Source: DATLFA01 sp039934635 (lineage in GTDB: Bacteria > Actinomycetota > Acidimicrobiia > Acidimicrobiales > WLNW01). From it: a DNA stretch of 13,255 bases. The stretch is taken from positions 1 through 13,255 of the forward strand of contig JBDTLT010000151.1 of assembly GCA_039934635.1 (NCBI GenBank). Direction: 5' to 3'. This document shows positions 1-6,176 of the stretch, in pieces. Numbering within the stretch: the first letter of the stretch is position 1; each line of letters starts with the position of its first letter. The translations under genes and the position numbers were made by a program. Below the pieces are notes generated by a model. That model was given only the letters and a program-made list of their open reading frames with translations, did no database searches and was not told where the DNA came from.

Positions 1-173
1 CCGCGGAACGACTGCATCGTTGCCAACCACGCGATGGCTTCGAGCACGTTGGTCTTGCCCACGCCGTTGGGCCCGATCAACGCGACGCGTCCCGGTGGAA
101 ACTCGACTTCGAGCTGCGTGTACGAACGGAAGTCGACGAGTACCAGTTGCTGCAGGTGCAGCGGGGCGGTCAC
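1..173 (-). CDS. recF: RecF, DNA repair/replication ATPase (5' end only)
   Basis: This is the N-terminal 57 codons of RecF, the SMC-like ATPase that loads RecA at gaps through RecO and RecR; the rest lies beyond the window edge. Read on the minus strand, the product begins with hydrophobic and DFRSY residues and carries a Walker A loop GPNGVGKTN, then LEAIAWLATMQSFRG, all typical of the RecF N-terminus. The start is taken as the GTG at 173-171, whose bases overlap the dnaN stop as GTGA, so translation is probably coupled to dnaN. No convincing Shine-Dalgarno sequence is seen. The order dnaA-dnaN-recF is the classic origin arrangement and supports the call. Confidence 0.93.
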   Translation of the reverse strand, partial: MTAPLHLQQLVLVDFRSYTQLEVEFPPGRVALIGPNGVGKTNVLEAIAWLATMQSFR

Positions 174-1264
174 GACACGCGAACAGGCATCAGCAAATAG
201 AGGAACTCGGCGTCACCACTCGAGCGCAGCACTGCCGGCTTGAGTGCATCGACGGTCTCGAGCGTGATCTTTTCGCCACCGCATACTTCGACGCCGTCGA
301 GTAGGTACTGCGGGTTGAACGCCACGGTGAGCTCTTGCCCGTCGTATTCGGCGTCGAGATCTTCGTGGGCCTGGCCGATATCTTGCGTTATGGCGATCAA
401 CTCGAGGCCATCGGAGCGCATGGCAACGCGTACCGGCGTGGCCTCTTGCGCCATCAATCGCACACGGCGCAATGCGTCGAGGAAGGTCTCACGCTCGACC
501 GTCAGCTTGTTTGGATGGTTCTTGGGGATCAGACCGCGGTAGTTGGGGAACTCACCTTCGATGAGGCGCGTGCTCAGCTGTACCCCACCGACCGAGAACG
601 ACGCGTCGCGTTGGCCGAGCATGAGGCTGACCTCTTTGCCGCTGTGCAACGTACGGGTCAATTCGTTCAGCGCGCGCGAAGGCACGAGCACGTGCTGTCC
701 TTCGCTCAACACTGCAGCGCCGCCGATATCTCGCACCGCGAGCCGGTAGGAGTCGGTGGCGACGAAGCGAACGCCATCCGCCTCGGCCGCCATGAGCACA
801 CCCGTCAGGATGGGCCGGGAGTCGTCGGAGCTCGCGGCCGGAACCACTTGCTTGAGCGCGATCGACAACTTGTCGGATTCGATGGTGATCGCTTCGCCCT
901 GCGGCCGCTCGAAGCGCGGATATTCGTCGGCCGGCATGATGCGCAACGAGAAGTTGGAACGATCGACCGACACCTGTGCCTGATCACCGTCGACTTCGAG
1001 ATGCACTGCGCCTGCCTTGAACGAGCGCACGATGTCACTCGCCAACTTGGCCGGTAGCACCGCGACGCCATCTCGCTCACCATTGACGACGCGCTCGACG
1101 CTGATCGTGAGATCGAGGTCGCTTCCCGTGACGCGCAGGTTGTCGCCGGTGAGTTCGACGAGCAGGCCCGATAGCACCGGCAACGAACCACCCCGGCTCG
1201 ATACGGCACGGCCGGCGGTCGTGAGCGCGTCGAGTAACACGTCACGTTCGCAGCGGAACTTCAC
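170..1264 (-). CDS. dnaN: DNA polymerase III beta sliding clamp
   Basis: The 364-residue product has the usual length for the beta clamp, the ring that tethers DNA polymerase III to template. Family hallmarks are visible: RPILTGV (about 150-156), ATDSYRLA (169-176), IEGEFPNY (235-242), NPQYLLDG (317-324) and the C-terminal LLMPVR that closes the protein-binding pocket. It starts with GTG at 1264-1262, preceded only by a weak purine-rich stretch (AAAGAGAG). It lies downstream of dnaA after a 289-base gap and overlaps the recF start at its stop, so dnaN and recF probably form one transcript. Nothing looks truncated. Confidence 0.98.
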   Translation of the reverse strand: MKFRCERDVLLDALTTAGRAVSSRGGSLPVLSGLLVELTGDNLRVTGSDLDLTISVERVVNGERDGVAVLPAKLASDIVRSFKAGAVHLEVDGDQAQVSVDRSNFSLRIMPADEYPRFERPQGEAITIESDKLSIALKQVVPAASSDDSRPILTGVLMAAEADGVRFVATDSYRLAVRDIGGAAVLSEGQHVLVPSRALNELTRTLHSGKEVSLMLGQRDASFSVGGVQLSTRLIEGEFPNYRGLIPKNHPNKLTVERETFLDALRRVRLMAQEATPVRVAMRSDGLELIAITQDIGQAHEDLDAEYDGQELTVAFNPQYLLDGVEVCGGEKITLETVDALKPAVLRSSGDAEFLYLLMPVRVS

Positions 1265-1553
1265 GACGGTCTCTCTTTCTTTGTCTGTACACCTTGGAAG
1301 AGTAGGGGGAGTAATAAGGGCTGTGGATTGGGGAAAACCGGGTCGCGGTGCTGGTCAGACCCATGACGCTCGCGCGCGGGTTGTCCCCAATTACACACTG
1401 GGTTTCATGACGGGGTCTCGGGGCTGTGTACGGCCGGTGGGCCATCCCCTGTTTTCGATCGTGTTGCACAGTGCCATCCACCGGGTTGTCCACTGTGATG
1501 TTTGCGGTGGGTCTCGGAGATCGGCGACAGCTTATGGCGTTGCTGTGACACTG
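1265..1553. other. dnaA-dnaN intergenic region, candidate oriC (or one half of it)
   Basis: This 289-base gap holds no gene. Seen directly: DnaA-box-like 9-mers TTGTCCACT (1486-1494, one mismatch to TTGTCCACA), TTGTCCCCA (1381-1389, one mismatch), the reverse complement of TTTTCCCCA (1329-1337) and TGTGGATTG (1322-1330), which reads CAATCCACA on the minus strand. The least GC-rich stretch is around 1270-1337. In mycobacteria and streptomycetes oriC lies between dnaA and dnaN, and boxes there are degenerate, so this is the prime candidate. No box is a perfect match and no clear AT-rich unwinding element stands out, so the boundaries are uncertain. Confidence 0.6.
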
Positions 1554-2966
1554 CTAGTTGCCGGTCTTGATGCGCTGGATCAACTCGGTGACCTGGTCAT
1601 AGATCTGGCGTCGTTCGGGCATGAGTGCGCCGATCTTTTCCACCGCGTGGATGACCGTGGTGTGATCTCGGCCGCCGAATTCGCGCGCAATGGCGGGATA
1701 GCTGAGATCGGTGAGTTCGCGGGTCACGTACATCGCGATCTGCCGTGACGTGACGAGCGGACGGCGCCGGCTCTGACCGGTGATGTCTTCGATCGGGAAA
1801 CCGAACATCTCGGAGGTCTTGTCGAGGATCAGTCGTGGCGTCACCGGCCGCGGTTGATGCCCGTTGACGATGTCGCCGAGTACGCGGCGGGCGAGATCGA
1901 CCGTCAACGGCGACTGCGTCAGGCTCGAGTACGCGGTGACGCGGATCAGTGCGCCTTCGAGCTCGCGGATGTTGTCGGTGATGTTTTCCGCGATGAAGGT
2001 CAGTACTTCTTCGTGGATGCCGTACGGATCGCGCTCGGCCTTCTTGCGCAGGATGGCCATGCGGGTTTCGAGGTCGGGCGGCTGGATGTCGGTGATCAGG
2101 CCCATCTTGAAGCGGCTGCGCAACCGGTCTTCGAGGGTCGGGATCGAGTCGGGCGGTCGATCTGACGACAGCACGATCTGGCGGTTTGCCTGGTGCAACG
2201 AGTTGAAGGTGTGGAAGAACTCTTCTTGGAGGCCTTCTTTGCCTTCCATGAATTGGATGTCGTCGACGAGCAGGACGTCGATCTCTCGGTAACGGCGCTT
2301 GAAGTCGCTCATCATGTTGGTGCGGATGGCGTCGACGAACTGGTTGAGGAAGGCCTCGGTCGAGACGTAGCGCACGGTGTAGGTCGGGTAGTGCGCGTGG
2401 ACGTATTGGCGGATGGCCTGCAACAGGTGGGTCTTGCCCAGCCCGGCGGCCCCGTAGATGAACAGGGGGTTATACGAGCGAGCGGGCGTCTCGGCGACGG
2501 CGAGCGCGGCAGCCTGGGCGAAGCGATTGGAGGTACCGGTGACGAACGCGTCGAAGGTGTAGCGCTCGTTGACGGCTTCGTGCTGGCCCCCGTTGTCGGG
2601 CCGGCCGATGACGAGGGCCCGCGGCCCCCGCAGGTCGATGGCGTCGACGTCGCCACCCCAGTGCGGCGCGGTGGCATCGTTGGCGGGCTCGGTCTCGACC
2701 AGGATCATCAGGTCGACCTCGGCCATGCCGGCGTCGGCGAGGGCGTCGCGTAGTAAGCCGAGGTAACGGCCTTCGATGCGTTCTTTGACCAGCAGACTGG
2801 GGACGGCGATCACGAACTGTTCGTCGTCGAGCACGAGCGGCTTGATGGCGTTGAAGGTCGTCTGCCAGACGGCATCGGAGACCTGGGGCCGGATGCTGCC
2901 GCTGCAGGTTGTCCACAGGCTGGCGGCATCGCTGCGTGCGTCGGGGATTTTCATGATGGTTTCCAC
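1554..2966 (-). CDS. dnaA: Chromosomal replication initiator DnaA
   Basis: This is the AAA+ initiator that binds DnaA boxes, melts oriC and recruits the helicase. Counted from the GTG at 2966 it has 470 residues: domain I about 15-95, a short linker II, AAA+ domain III with Walker A GAAGLGKT (172-179), Walker B VLLVDDIQ (231-238) and the RLRSRF arginine region (281-286), then domain IV with the DNA-binding signature GRDHTTVIH (432-440). The ATG at 2954 is an equally good or better start, because GGAA lies six bases before it, whereas the GTG has no Shine-Dalgarno sequence; the shorter form is 466 residues. Opposed TGTGGA motifs lie across the start, hinting at autoregulation. It is divergent from rpmH. 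Confidence 0.98.
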   Translation of the reverse strand: METIMKIPDARSDAASLWTTCSGSIRPQVSDAVWQTTFNAIKPLVLDDEQFVIAVPSLLVKERIEGRYLGLLRDALADAGMAEVDLMILVETEPANDATAPHWGGDVDAIDLRGPRALVIGRPDNGGQHEAVNERYTFDAFVTGTSNRFAQAAALAVAETPARSYNPLFIYGAAGLGKTHLLQAIRQYVHAHYPTYTVRYVSTEAFLNQFVDAIRTNMMSDFKRRYREIDVLLVDDIQFMEGKEGLQEEFFHTFNSLHQANRQIVLSSDRPPDSIPTLEDRLRSRFKMGLITDIQPPDLETRMAILRKKAERDPYGIHEEVLTFIAENITDNIRELEGALIRVTAYSSLTQSPLTVDLARRVLGDIVNGHQPRPVTPRLILDKTSEMFGFPIEDITGQSRRRPLVTSRQIAMYVTRELTDLSYPAIAREFGGRDHTTVIHAVEKIGALMPERRQIYDQVTELIQRIKTGN

Positions 2967-3015
2967 ATCTGTGGAATGTGCTGGGGATGAGTATTCGAAT
3001 CGAGCTCGTGGTGTG

Positions 3016-3037
3016 GAACGTCACGAGAACGTCACGA
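3016..3037. repeat. Perfect 11-bp tandem repeat upstream of dnaA
   Basis: GAACGTCACGA occurs twice head to tail (3016-3026 and 3027-3037) with no mismatch. The period is about one helical turn, which would place two bound protein molecules on the same face. It lies between the candidate dnaA promoter and the dnaA start and abuts the TGTGGAACG box-like site. The function is unknown. Confidence 0.85.
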
Positions 3038-3046
3038 GGGCGGCGC

Positions 3047-3055
3047 ACCGTATCA
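3047..3055 (-). promoter_or_regulatory. Candidate extended -10 promoter for dnaA
   Basis: The minus strand reads TG-A-TACGGT, an extended -10 with the TANNNT pattern common in actinobacteria. No good -35 is visible 17-18 bases upstream. Transcription would start near 3040 and give a leader of about 75-85 bases that includes the tandem repeat and two box-like sites. Confidence 0.25.
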
Positions 3056-3162
3056 CCGCACCGTCCGTCGTGCCACCGGGCTGTGGATTGTCGCGTCGAA
3101 CCAGTTCAACTGGCATGCCACGCGAAGTTGCGACGGTCGCGACACCGCATTGGCGGCTCGGC

Positions 3163-3192
3163 CTGACACTTCGTCAAGTCGGCGGATACACT
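3163..3192 (+). promoter_or_regulatory. Candidate sigma-70 type promoter for the rpmH operon
   Basis: The -35 is CTGACA (3163-3168, five of six matches to TTGACA) and the -10 is TACACT (3187-3192, TANNNT pattern), with an 18-base spacer. Transcription would begin near 3199, leaving a leader of about 95 bases before rpmH. It is the best such pair in the gap. Confidence 0.55.
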
Positions 3193-3209
3193 CCCTCTCC
3201 GCAGGTGCG

Positions 3210-3273
3210 CTCGGGTCATTCGACCGAGCGGCACGCGCCACATTCCGCTGCAATGGCGGCACGCTGCGTGGCG
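3210..3273 (+). promoter_or_regulatory. Structured 5' leader of rpmH (two potential hairpins)
   Basis: The first hairpin (3210-3228) pairs CTCGG(G)TC with GACCGAG, with one bulged G and an ATTC loop. The second (3236-3273) has an outer stem CGCCAC/GTGGCG and an inner stem CCGC/GCGG with a 7-base loop. It ends seven bases before the GAGGAGG ribosome binding site. Folding was judged by eye only, and no U-run follows. Confidence 0.4.
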
Positions 3274-3293
3274 AACGTTCGAGGAGGCGAAAG

Positions 3294-3428
3294 ATGAAGC
3301 GGACCTATCAGCCGAATGCCCGGCGACGGTCAAAGGTGCACGGATTCCGTAAGCGGATGAGTACCCGTGCCGGACAAGCAGTCGTGCGGGCCCGGCGCCG
3401 CAAGGGTCGGGCGAAGTTGACGGCTTGA
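3294..3428 (+). CDS. rpmH: 50S ribosomal protein L34
   Basis: This is the 44-residue L34 of the large ribosomal subunit, full length and very basic. It begins MKRTYQPNARRRSKVHGFRK and continues with RMSTRAG and a K/R-rich tail, which is the near-invariant family pattern. A strong GAGGAGG (3281-3287) six bases before the ATG fixes the start. It heads the plus-strand operon behind a candidate promoter at 3163-3192, and its stop codon overlaps the TTG start of rnpA by two bases. Its position next to dnaA, facing away from it, is the standard bacterial layout. Confidence 0.99.
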   Translation: MKRTYQPNARRRSKVHGFRKRMSTRAGQAVVRARRRKGRAKLTA

Positions 3429-3766
3429 TCAAGGGCGTCGCTCGCCGAGCCAGCCTGGGACTTTTGCGCCGCGGGGTCACGGTTCGGGCGGGTCCCCTGT
3501 CGGTGCGCTACGCCCCGACCGGTGGGGCCGTCGCCGAGGTGGCCTACGCGATCCGGCGCAGTGGCGGCTCCGCGGTTGTCCGCAACCGGTGCCGTCGGCG
3601 ACTGCGGGCATGCCTGTACCAAGTCGACCAGCGAGGCGGCCTGTCGCCGGGGGTCTATCTGATCGGGGTCCGCGACGAGGCCGTCGAAGCGGCCTATCAA
3701 GAGTTGGAGAAATGGATGAGCCAAGCCATCGAAGCGCTGGCCCGGCGAAACGAGGAGACACGGTGA
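3425..3766 (+). CDS. rnpA: Ribonuclease P protein component
   Basis: RnpA is the protein subunit that helps RNase P RNA bind and cleave the 5' leader of pre-tRNA. The product has 113 residues, is very basic and carries the signature RNRCRRRLR (53-61), preceded by a beta strand AEVAYAIRRSGGSAVV, which fits the family fold. The start used is TTG at 3425, overlapping the rpmH stop. No good Shine-Dalgarno sequence precedes it, so it would rely on coupling to L34. The N-terminus is shorter than in many homologues, which fits a compact actinobacterial form. Its stop overlaps the yidD GTG start. Confidence 0.93.
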   Translation: MIKGVARRASLGLLRRGVTVRAGPLSVRYAPTGGAVAEVAYAIRRSGGSAVVRNRCRRRLRACLYQVDQRGGLSPGVYLIGVRDEAVEAAYQELEKWMSQAIEALARRNEETR

Positions 3767-3999
3767 GCTTGCCGGCGCGTGCGATGCTGCGCTTCGTGCA
3801 CGGTTACCAGCATGTCTTCGCCTACCGTGCGAGCCCCTGCCGCTACCTCCCGACGTGTTCCAACTACGCCCTCGACGCCATCGAGCGTCATGGGGCGGCC
3901 AGCGGTGGCCTCATGGCCCTGCGGCGCATCACCCGCTGCCACCCGTGGAGCGCGTCGGGCTGGGACCCTGTGCCTGAGCGGAAGGCCAGCGGATGCTGA
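3763..3999 (+). CDS. yidD: Membrane protein insertion efficiency factor YidD
   Basis: YidD is a small membrane-associated protein that assists YidC-dependent insertion. The 78-residue product shows the full family pattern: LRFVHGYQHVFA, then CRYLPTCSNYALDAIERHG with the two spaced cysteines, then LMALRRITRCHPW and GWDPVP. The GTG start at 3763 is chosen because GAGGAG (3752-3757) lies five bases before it and it overlaps the rnpA stop. The upstream extension in the same frame (from 3589) lies inside rnpA and has no homology to the family. The last seven bases overlap the start of yidC. Confidence 0.96.
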   Translation: MSLPARAMLRFVHGYQHVFAYRASPCRYLPTCSNYALDAIERHGAASGGLMALRRITRCHPWSASGWDPVPERKASGC

Positions 4000-5141
4000 A
4001 CGGCATATTCGACCTCTTCGCCAACGTGCTGGCGTTGCTCTACTCGTGGATCCACTCCTACGGCTTCGCCATCACTGCCCTCACCATCGTGGTGATGTTG
4101 GTGACGACACCGCTGACCTACAAGGGCACCAAATCGATGCTGCAGATGCAGCGTCTGCAGCCGCAACTCAAGCAGATTCAGACGCGCCACAAGGGCGATC
4201 GCGAGAAGATGAATGAGGAACTGCTCAAGTTCTACAAGGCCAACAACATCAATCCTGTCGGTGGCTGTTTGCCCTTGGTCATCCAGATGCCGGTCTTCTT
4301 CATCCTATTTCGGGTACTCCGTGGCCTGACCGGACGCGTCACGAATGTCGGTCTACAGGCTGGTTTGGCGGCCAGCGGAGCGGTCTCGGCGCAGAGCATT
4401 CCGAAGGCCGACGATCCACTGAACAACTTTCGGCCGAGCTATATCTCGCGCGATTCGCAGCTTTATCGAGACCTTTCGGGCACCAACCGCATGAAGTCCT
4501 GGGGTATCGACATGGCCGAGAGCGCGAGTAAAGCGCTCACGCATTCGATAGGTCACGCTATCCCTTATCTGTTGTTGATTGTGGCGGTATTAGTTACTGG
4601 TGTGGTGCAGCAACGGCAAATAGCCGGGCGCAATACTTCCGCCCAAATCAATCCCCAGCAGCAGATGATTATGAAATTGATGCCGATCTTCTTGCCGGTA
4701 TTTTCGTTTGCGATGCCGGCCGGTCTGGTGGTCTATTTCATTGTGTCGAACCTGTGGCGGGTGGGTCAGCAAGCCTTCATCACCCACAAGTTCTATACCG
4801 GCGAGCATTCGCTCGGGAACCTTGCGGTGGCGGCCCGAACGGCGGCGCTCGTCGAAGTGGAATCCGAACCCGAGCCGACCGAAAAGGTAAAGCCGGTCAA
4901 GGGGGACAACAACGGCGACGCGGCAAAGCCGGCCGTCGGACGCAACCGATCGACAATGGCGCGATCGTCCAAGGGTGTTGGTGGACGACTGCGTGAGCTC
5001 GAGACAAAACCGCCGGACCGTAAAAAGCCCGCGGATCGAAAGCCGGACAAGAAGGGCTCGAGCGAACCCGCCGAGCCCCCCAAATTCACGTCCCGCCGAG
5101 TGACACCCAAGAGTGGCGACGGCAAGGGCAAGAGGAAGTAG
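3993..5141 (+). CDS. yidC: Membrane protein insertase YidC (Oxa1 type)
   Basis: YidC inserts and folds inner-membrane proteins alone or with SecYEG. The 382-residue product lacks the large periplasmic domain of proteobacterial forms. Hydrophobic segments are near residues 22-42, 90-110, 188-206 and 229-254. The family landmark LQPQLKQIQTRHKGDREKMN is followed by NINPVGGCLPLVIQMPVF. The C-terminal tail (about 285-382) is lysine/arginine-rich and probably contacts the ribosome. By alignment on the PLT motif, the groove arginine of the family falls on Met35. Codons 186-230 are unusually AT-rich and include TTA and ATA. The ATG has GGAAGG seven bases upstream and overlaps the yidD stop. Confidence 0.97.
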   Translation: MLNGIFDLFANVLALLYSWIHSYGFAITALTIVVMLVTTPLTYKGTKSMLQMQRLQPQLKQIQTRHKGDREKMNEELLKFYKANNINPVGGCLPLVIQMPVFFILFRVLRGLTGRVTNVGLQAGLAASGAVSAQSIPKADDPLNNFRPSYISRDSQLYRDLSGTNRMKSWGIDMAESASKALTHSIGHAIPYLLLIVAVLVTGVVQQRQIAGRNTSAQINPQQQMIMKLMPIFLPVFSFAMPAGLVVYFIVSNLWRVGQQAFITHKFYTGEHSLGNLAVAARTAALVEVESEPEPTEKVKPVKGDNNGDAAKPAVGRNRSTMARSSKGVGGRLRELETKPPDRKKPADRKPDKKGSSEPAEPPKFTSRRVTPKSGDGKGKRK

Positions 5142-5147
5142 CGAGCA

Positions 5148-6122
5148 ATGGAATGGGTTGAAGTCACCGGCCGTACGGTCGAAGAGGCAAAGGACCTCGC
5201 CCTCGACCGCCTGGGTGTGGACGAACGCGATGCCGAGTTCGAAGTCGTCGAAGAGCCGCGTGCCGGTTTCTTCGGCCGGCTCAAGGGCGAGGCGCGGGTC
5301 CGGGCACGGGTCAAACCGGCATTGCGGGCCAAGCCCGATTCCGGTGGCGGTCGCAATCGGCGCCGGGGCCGCCAGCGCCCCGACGGCGCGGGTGAAACCG
5401 AGACCGGTGGGCGGGCCCCGGCCACGACCAAGGTCAAGCCCCGGTCGGCTCCCCGTACCAGCCCTGCCCCCGCCGACGACTTGGCCGACAGTGGCGCCGC
5501 CGCTGTCGATACCGACGAGGGCGACGAAGACGCCGGCGAACGCCCGACCGGCAGCGCCAGCGGCCGCCGTCGCGGCGGCCGCGGTCGTGGTGGCCGTCCC
5601 GCGGGTCGCCCCACCGACACCGATGAGGACAATCGAAAGGAACACAGTCCCGTGACATTGGAAACGCAAGTCCGTATCACCGAGGAGTTCGCCAAGGGAC
5701 TCGTGCAGGCCTTCGGCTACGAGGCACAGACGACCACGGAGACTGCAGAGGACCAAGAGTCGGCCGAGGTGCGCATTGAAGGCGGCGAGCTGGGCTTGCT
5801 GATCGGGCCCAAGGGCCGCACGCTCGCGGCCATCAACGAGATCAGCCGCGCCGTGGTGCTGCGCCAACTCGACGCCGCGCCCGAGGGCCGGGTCCATGTC
5901 GACATCTCCGGCTATCGCCAGCGTCGTCGCGAGGCTCTCGAGCGGTTTGCCCGCTCGGTGGCCGATGAGGTCGTTTCCTCCGGGCGGGCCAAGGCGCTCG
6001 AGCCGATGTCGGCCGCGGACCGCAAAGTCGTCCACGATGCCGTGGGCGAGATCGATGGCGTGCAGACGTCGTCCGAAGGCGAAGAACCCTCCCGCCGCGT
6101 GGTGATCTCGCCCGCGAGCTGA
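5148..6122 (+). CDS. jag: KH-R3H RNA-binding protein Jag/KhpB
   Basis: Jag (KhpB) is a cytoplasmic RNA-binding protein that partners KhpA and affects cell division and envelope synthesis in Gram-positive bacteria. Domains in the 324-residue product: Jag_N (1-55, ending in GFFGRLKGEARV), a long disordered linker (56-168) with RGG-type clusters GRRRGGRGRGGR and an acidic patch, a KH domain with the GPKG loop (220-223), and R3H with RKVVH (292-296). AGAGGAAG lies nine bases before the ATG. It follows yidC by six bases, a conserved pairing. An in-frame GTG at 5652 with AAAGGAA before it could start a short KH-R3H form of 156 residues, like the compact Jag proteins of some actinobacteria. Confidence 0.95.
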   Translation: MEWVEVTGRTVEEAKDLALDRLGVDERDAEFEVVEEPRAGFFGRLKGEARVRARVKPALRAKPDSGGGRNRRRGRQRPDGAGETETGGRAPATTKVKPRSAPRTSPAPADDLADSGAAAVDTDEGDEDAGERPTGSASGRRRGGRGRGGRPAGRPTDTDEDNRKEHSPVTLETQVRITEEFAKGLVQAFGYEAQTTTETAEDQESAEVRIEGGELGLLIGPKGRTLAAINEISRAVVLRQLDAAPEGRVHVDISGYRQRRREALERFARSVADEVVSSGRAKALEPMSAADRKVVHDAVGEIDGVQTSSEGEEPSRRVVISPAS

Positions 6123-6132
6123 GTTTGTCCCG

Positions 6133-6154
6133 CCGCGGCCCGCGCGGGCCGTGG
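6133..6154 (+). repeat. 22-base self-complementary hairpin between jag and rsmG
   Basis: The sequence folds on itself from CCGCGGCCC to GGGCCGTGG with a single G-T wobble and no mismatch. It begins 11 bases after the jag stop and ends just before the rsmG ribosome binding site. No T-run follows, so it is not a classic terminator; it may be a processing, stability or attenuation element. Confidence 0.75.
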
Positions 6155-6176
6155 TGGTGCGGAAGGAAAGGCGCCG

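Larger units (their letters stand above)
2909..3090. other. Cluster of DnaA-box-like sites at the dnaA start and upstream
   Basis: Seen on reading both strands: a perfect TTGTCCACA inside dnaA codons (2909-2917), GTTTCCACA (2959-2967), TGTGGAATG (2970-2978), TGTGGAACG (3012-3020) and TGTGGATTG (3082-3090, identical to 1322-1330). The last three read as boxes on the minus strand. Such clusters upstream of dnaA serve as part of the origin in bipartite systems such as Bacillus subtilis, or for DnaA autorepression. Only the first is a consensus match; the others have two or more mismatches, so their binding is inferred. Confidence 0.5.
2967..3293. other. dnaA-rpmH divergent intergenic region
   Basis: This 327-base gap between divergent genes holds no credible reading frame. 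It contains part of the DnaA-box-like cluster, an 11-bp perfect tandem repeat (3016-3037), short stacked palindromes (2993-3000, 3001-3008, 3101-3113, 3111-3120), a plausible rpmH promoter (3163-3192), a rpmH leader with two potential hairpins (3210-3228, 3236-3273) and the rpmH ribosome binding site. A possible extended -10 for dnaA, TGATACGGT on the minus strand, is at 3055-3047. Confidence 0.7.

Noticed and set aside
335..1057. Plus-strand open frame of 240 codons opposite dnaN
   Set aside because: It lies fully antisense to dnaN, which is unmistakable; it is a shadow of high third-position GC.
2193..2753. Plus-strand open frame opposite dnaA
   Set aside because: It is a shadow of the dnaA AAA+ region with no recognisable domain or ribosome binding site.
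4793..5695. Minus-strand open frame, Ser/Pro/Arg-rich
   Set aside because: Its composition mirrors the jag linker and yidC tail in the opposite strand; there is no independent evidence.
6133..6154. Hairpin considered as intrinsic terminator after jag
   Set aside because: No T-run follows on either strand, and rsmG is closely spaced behind it.
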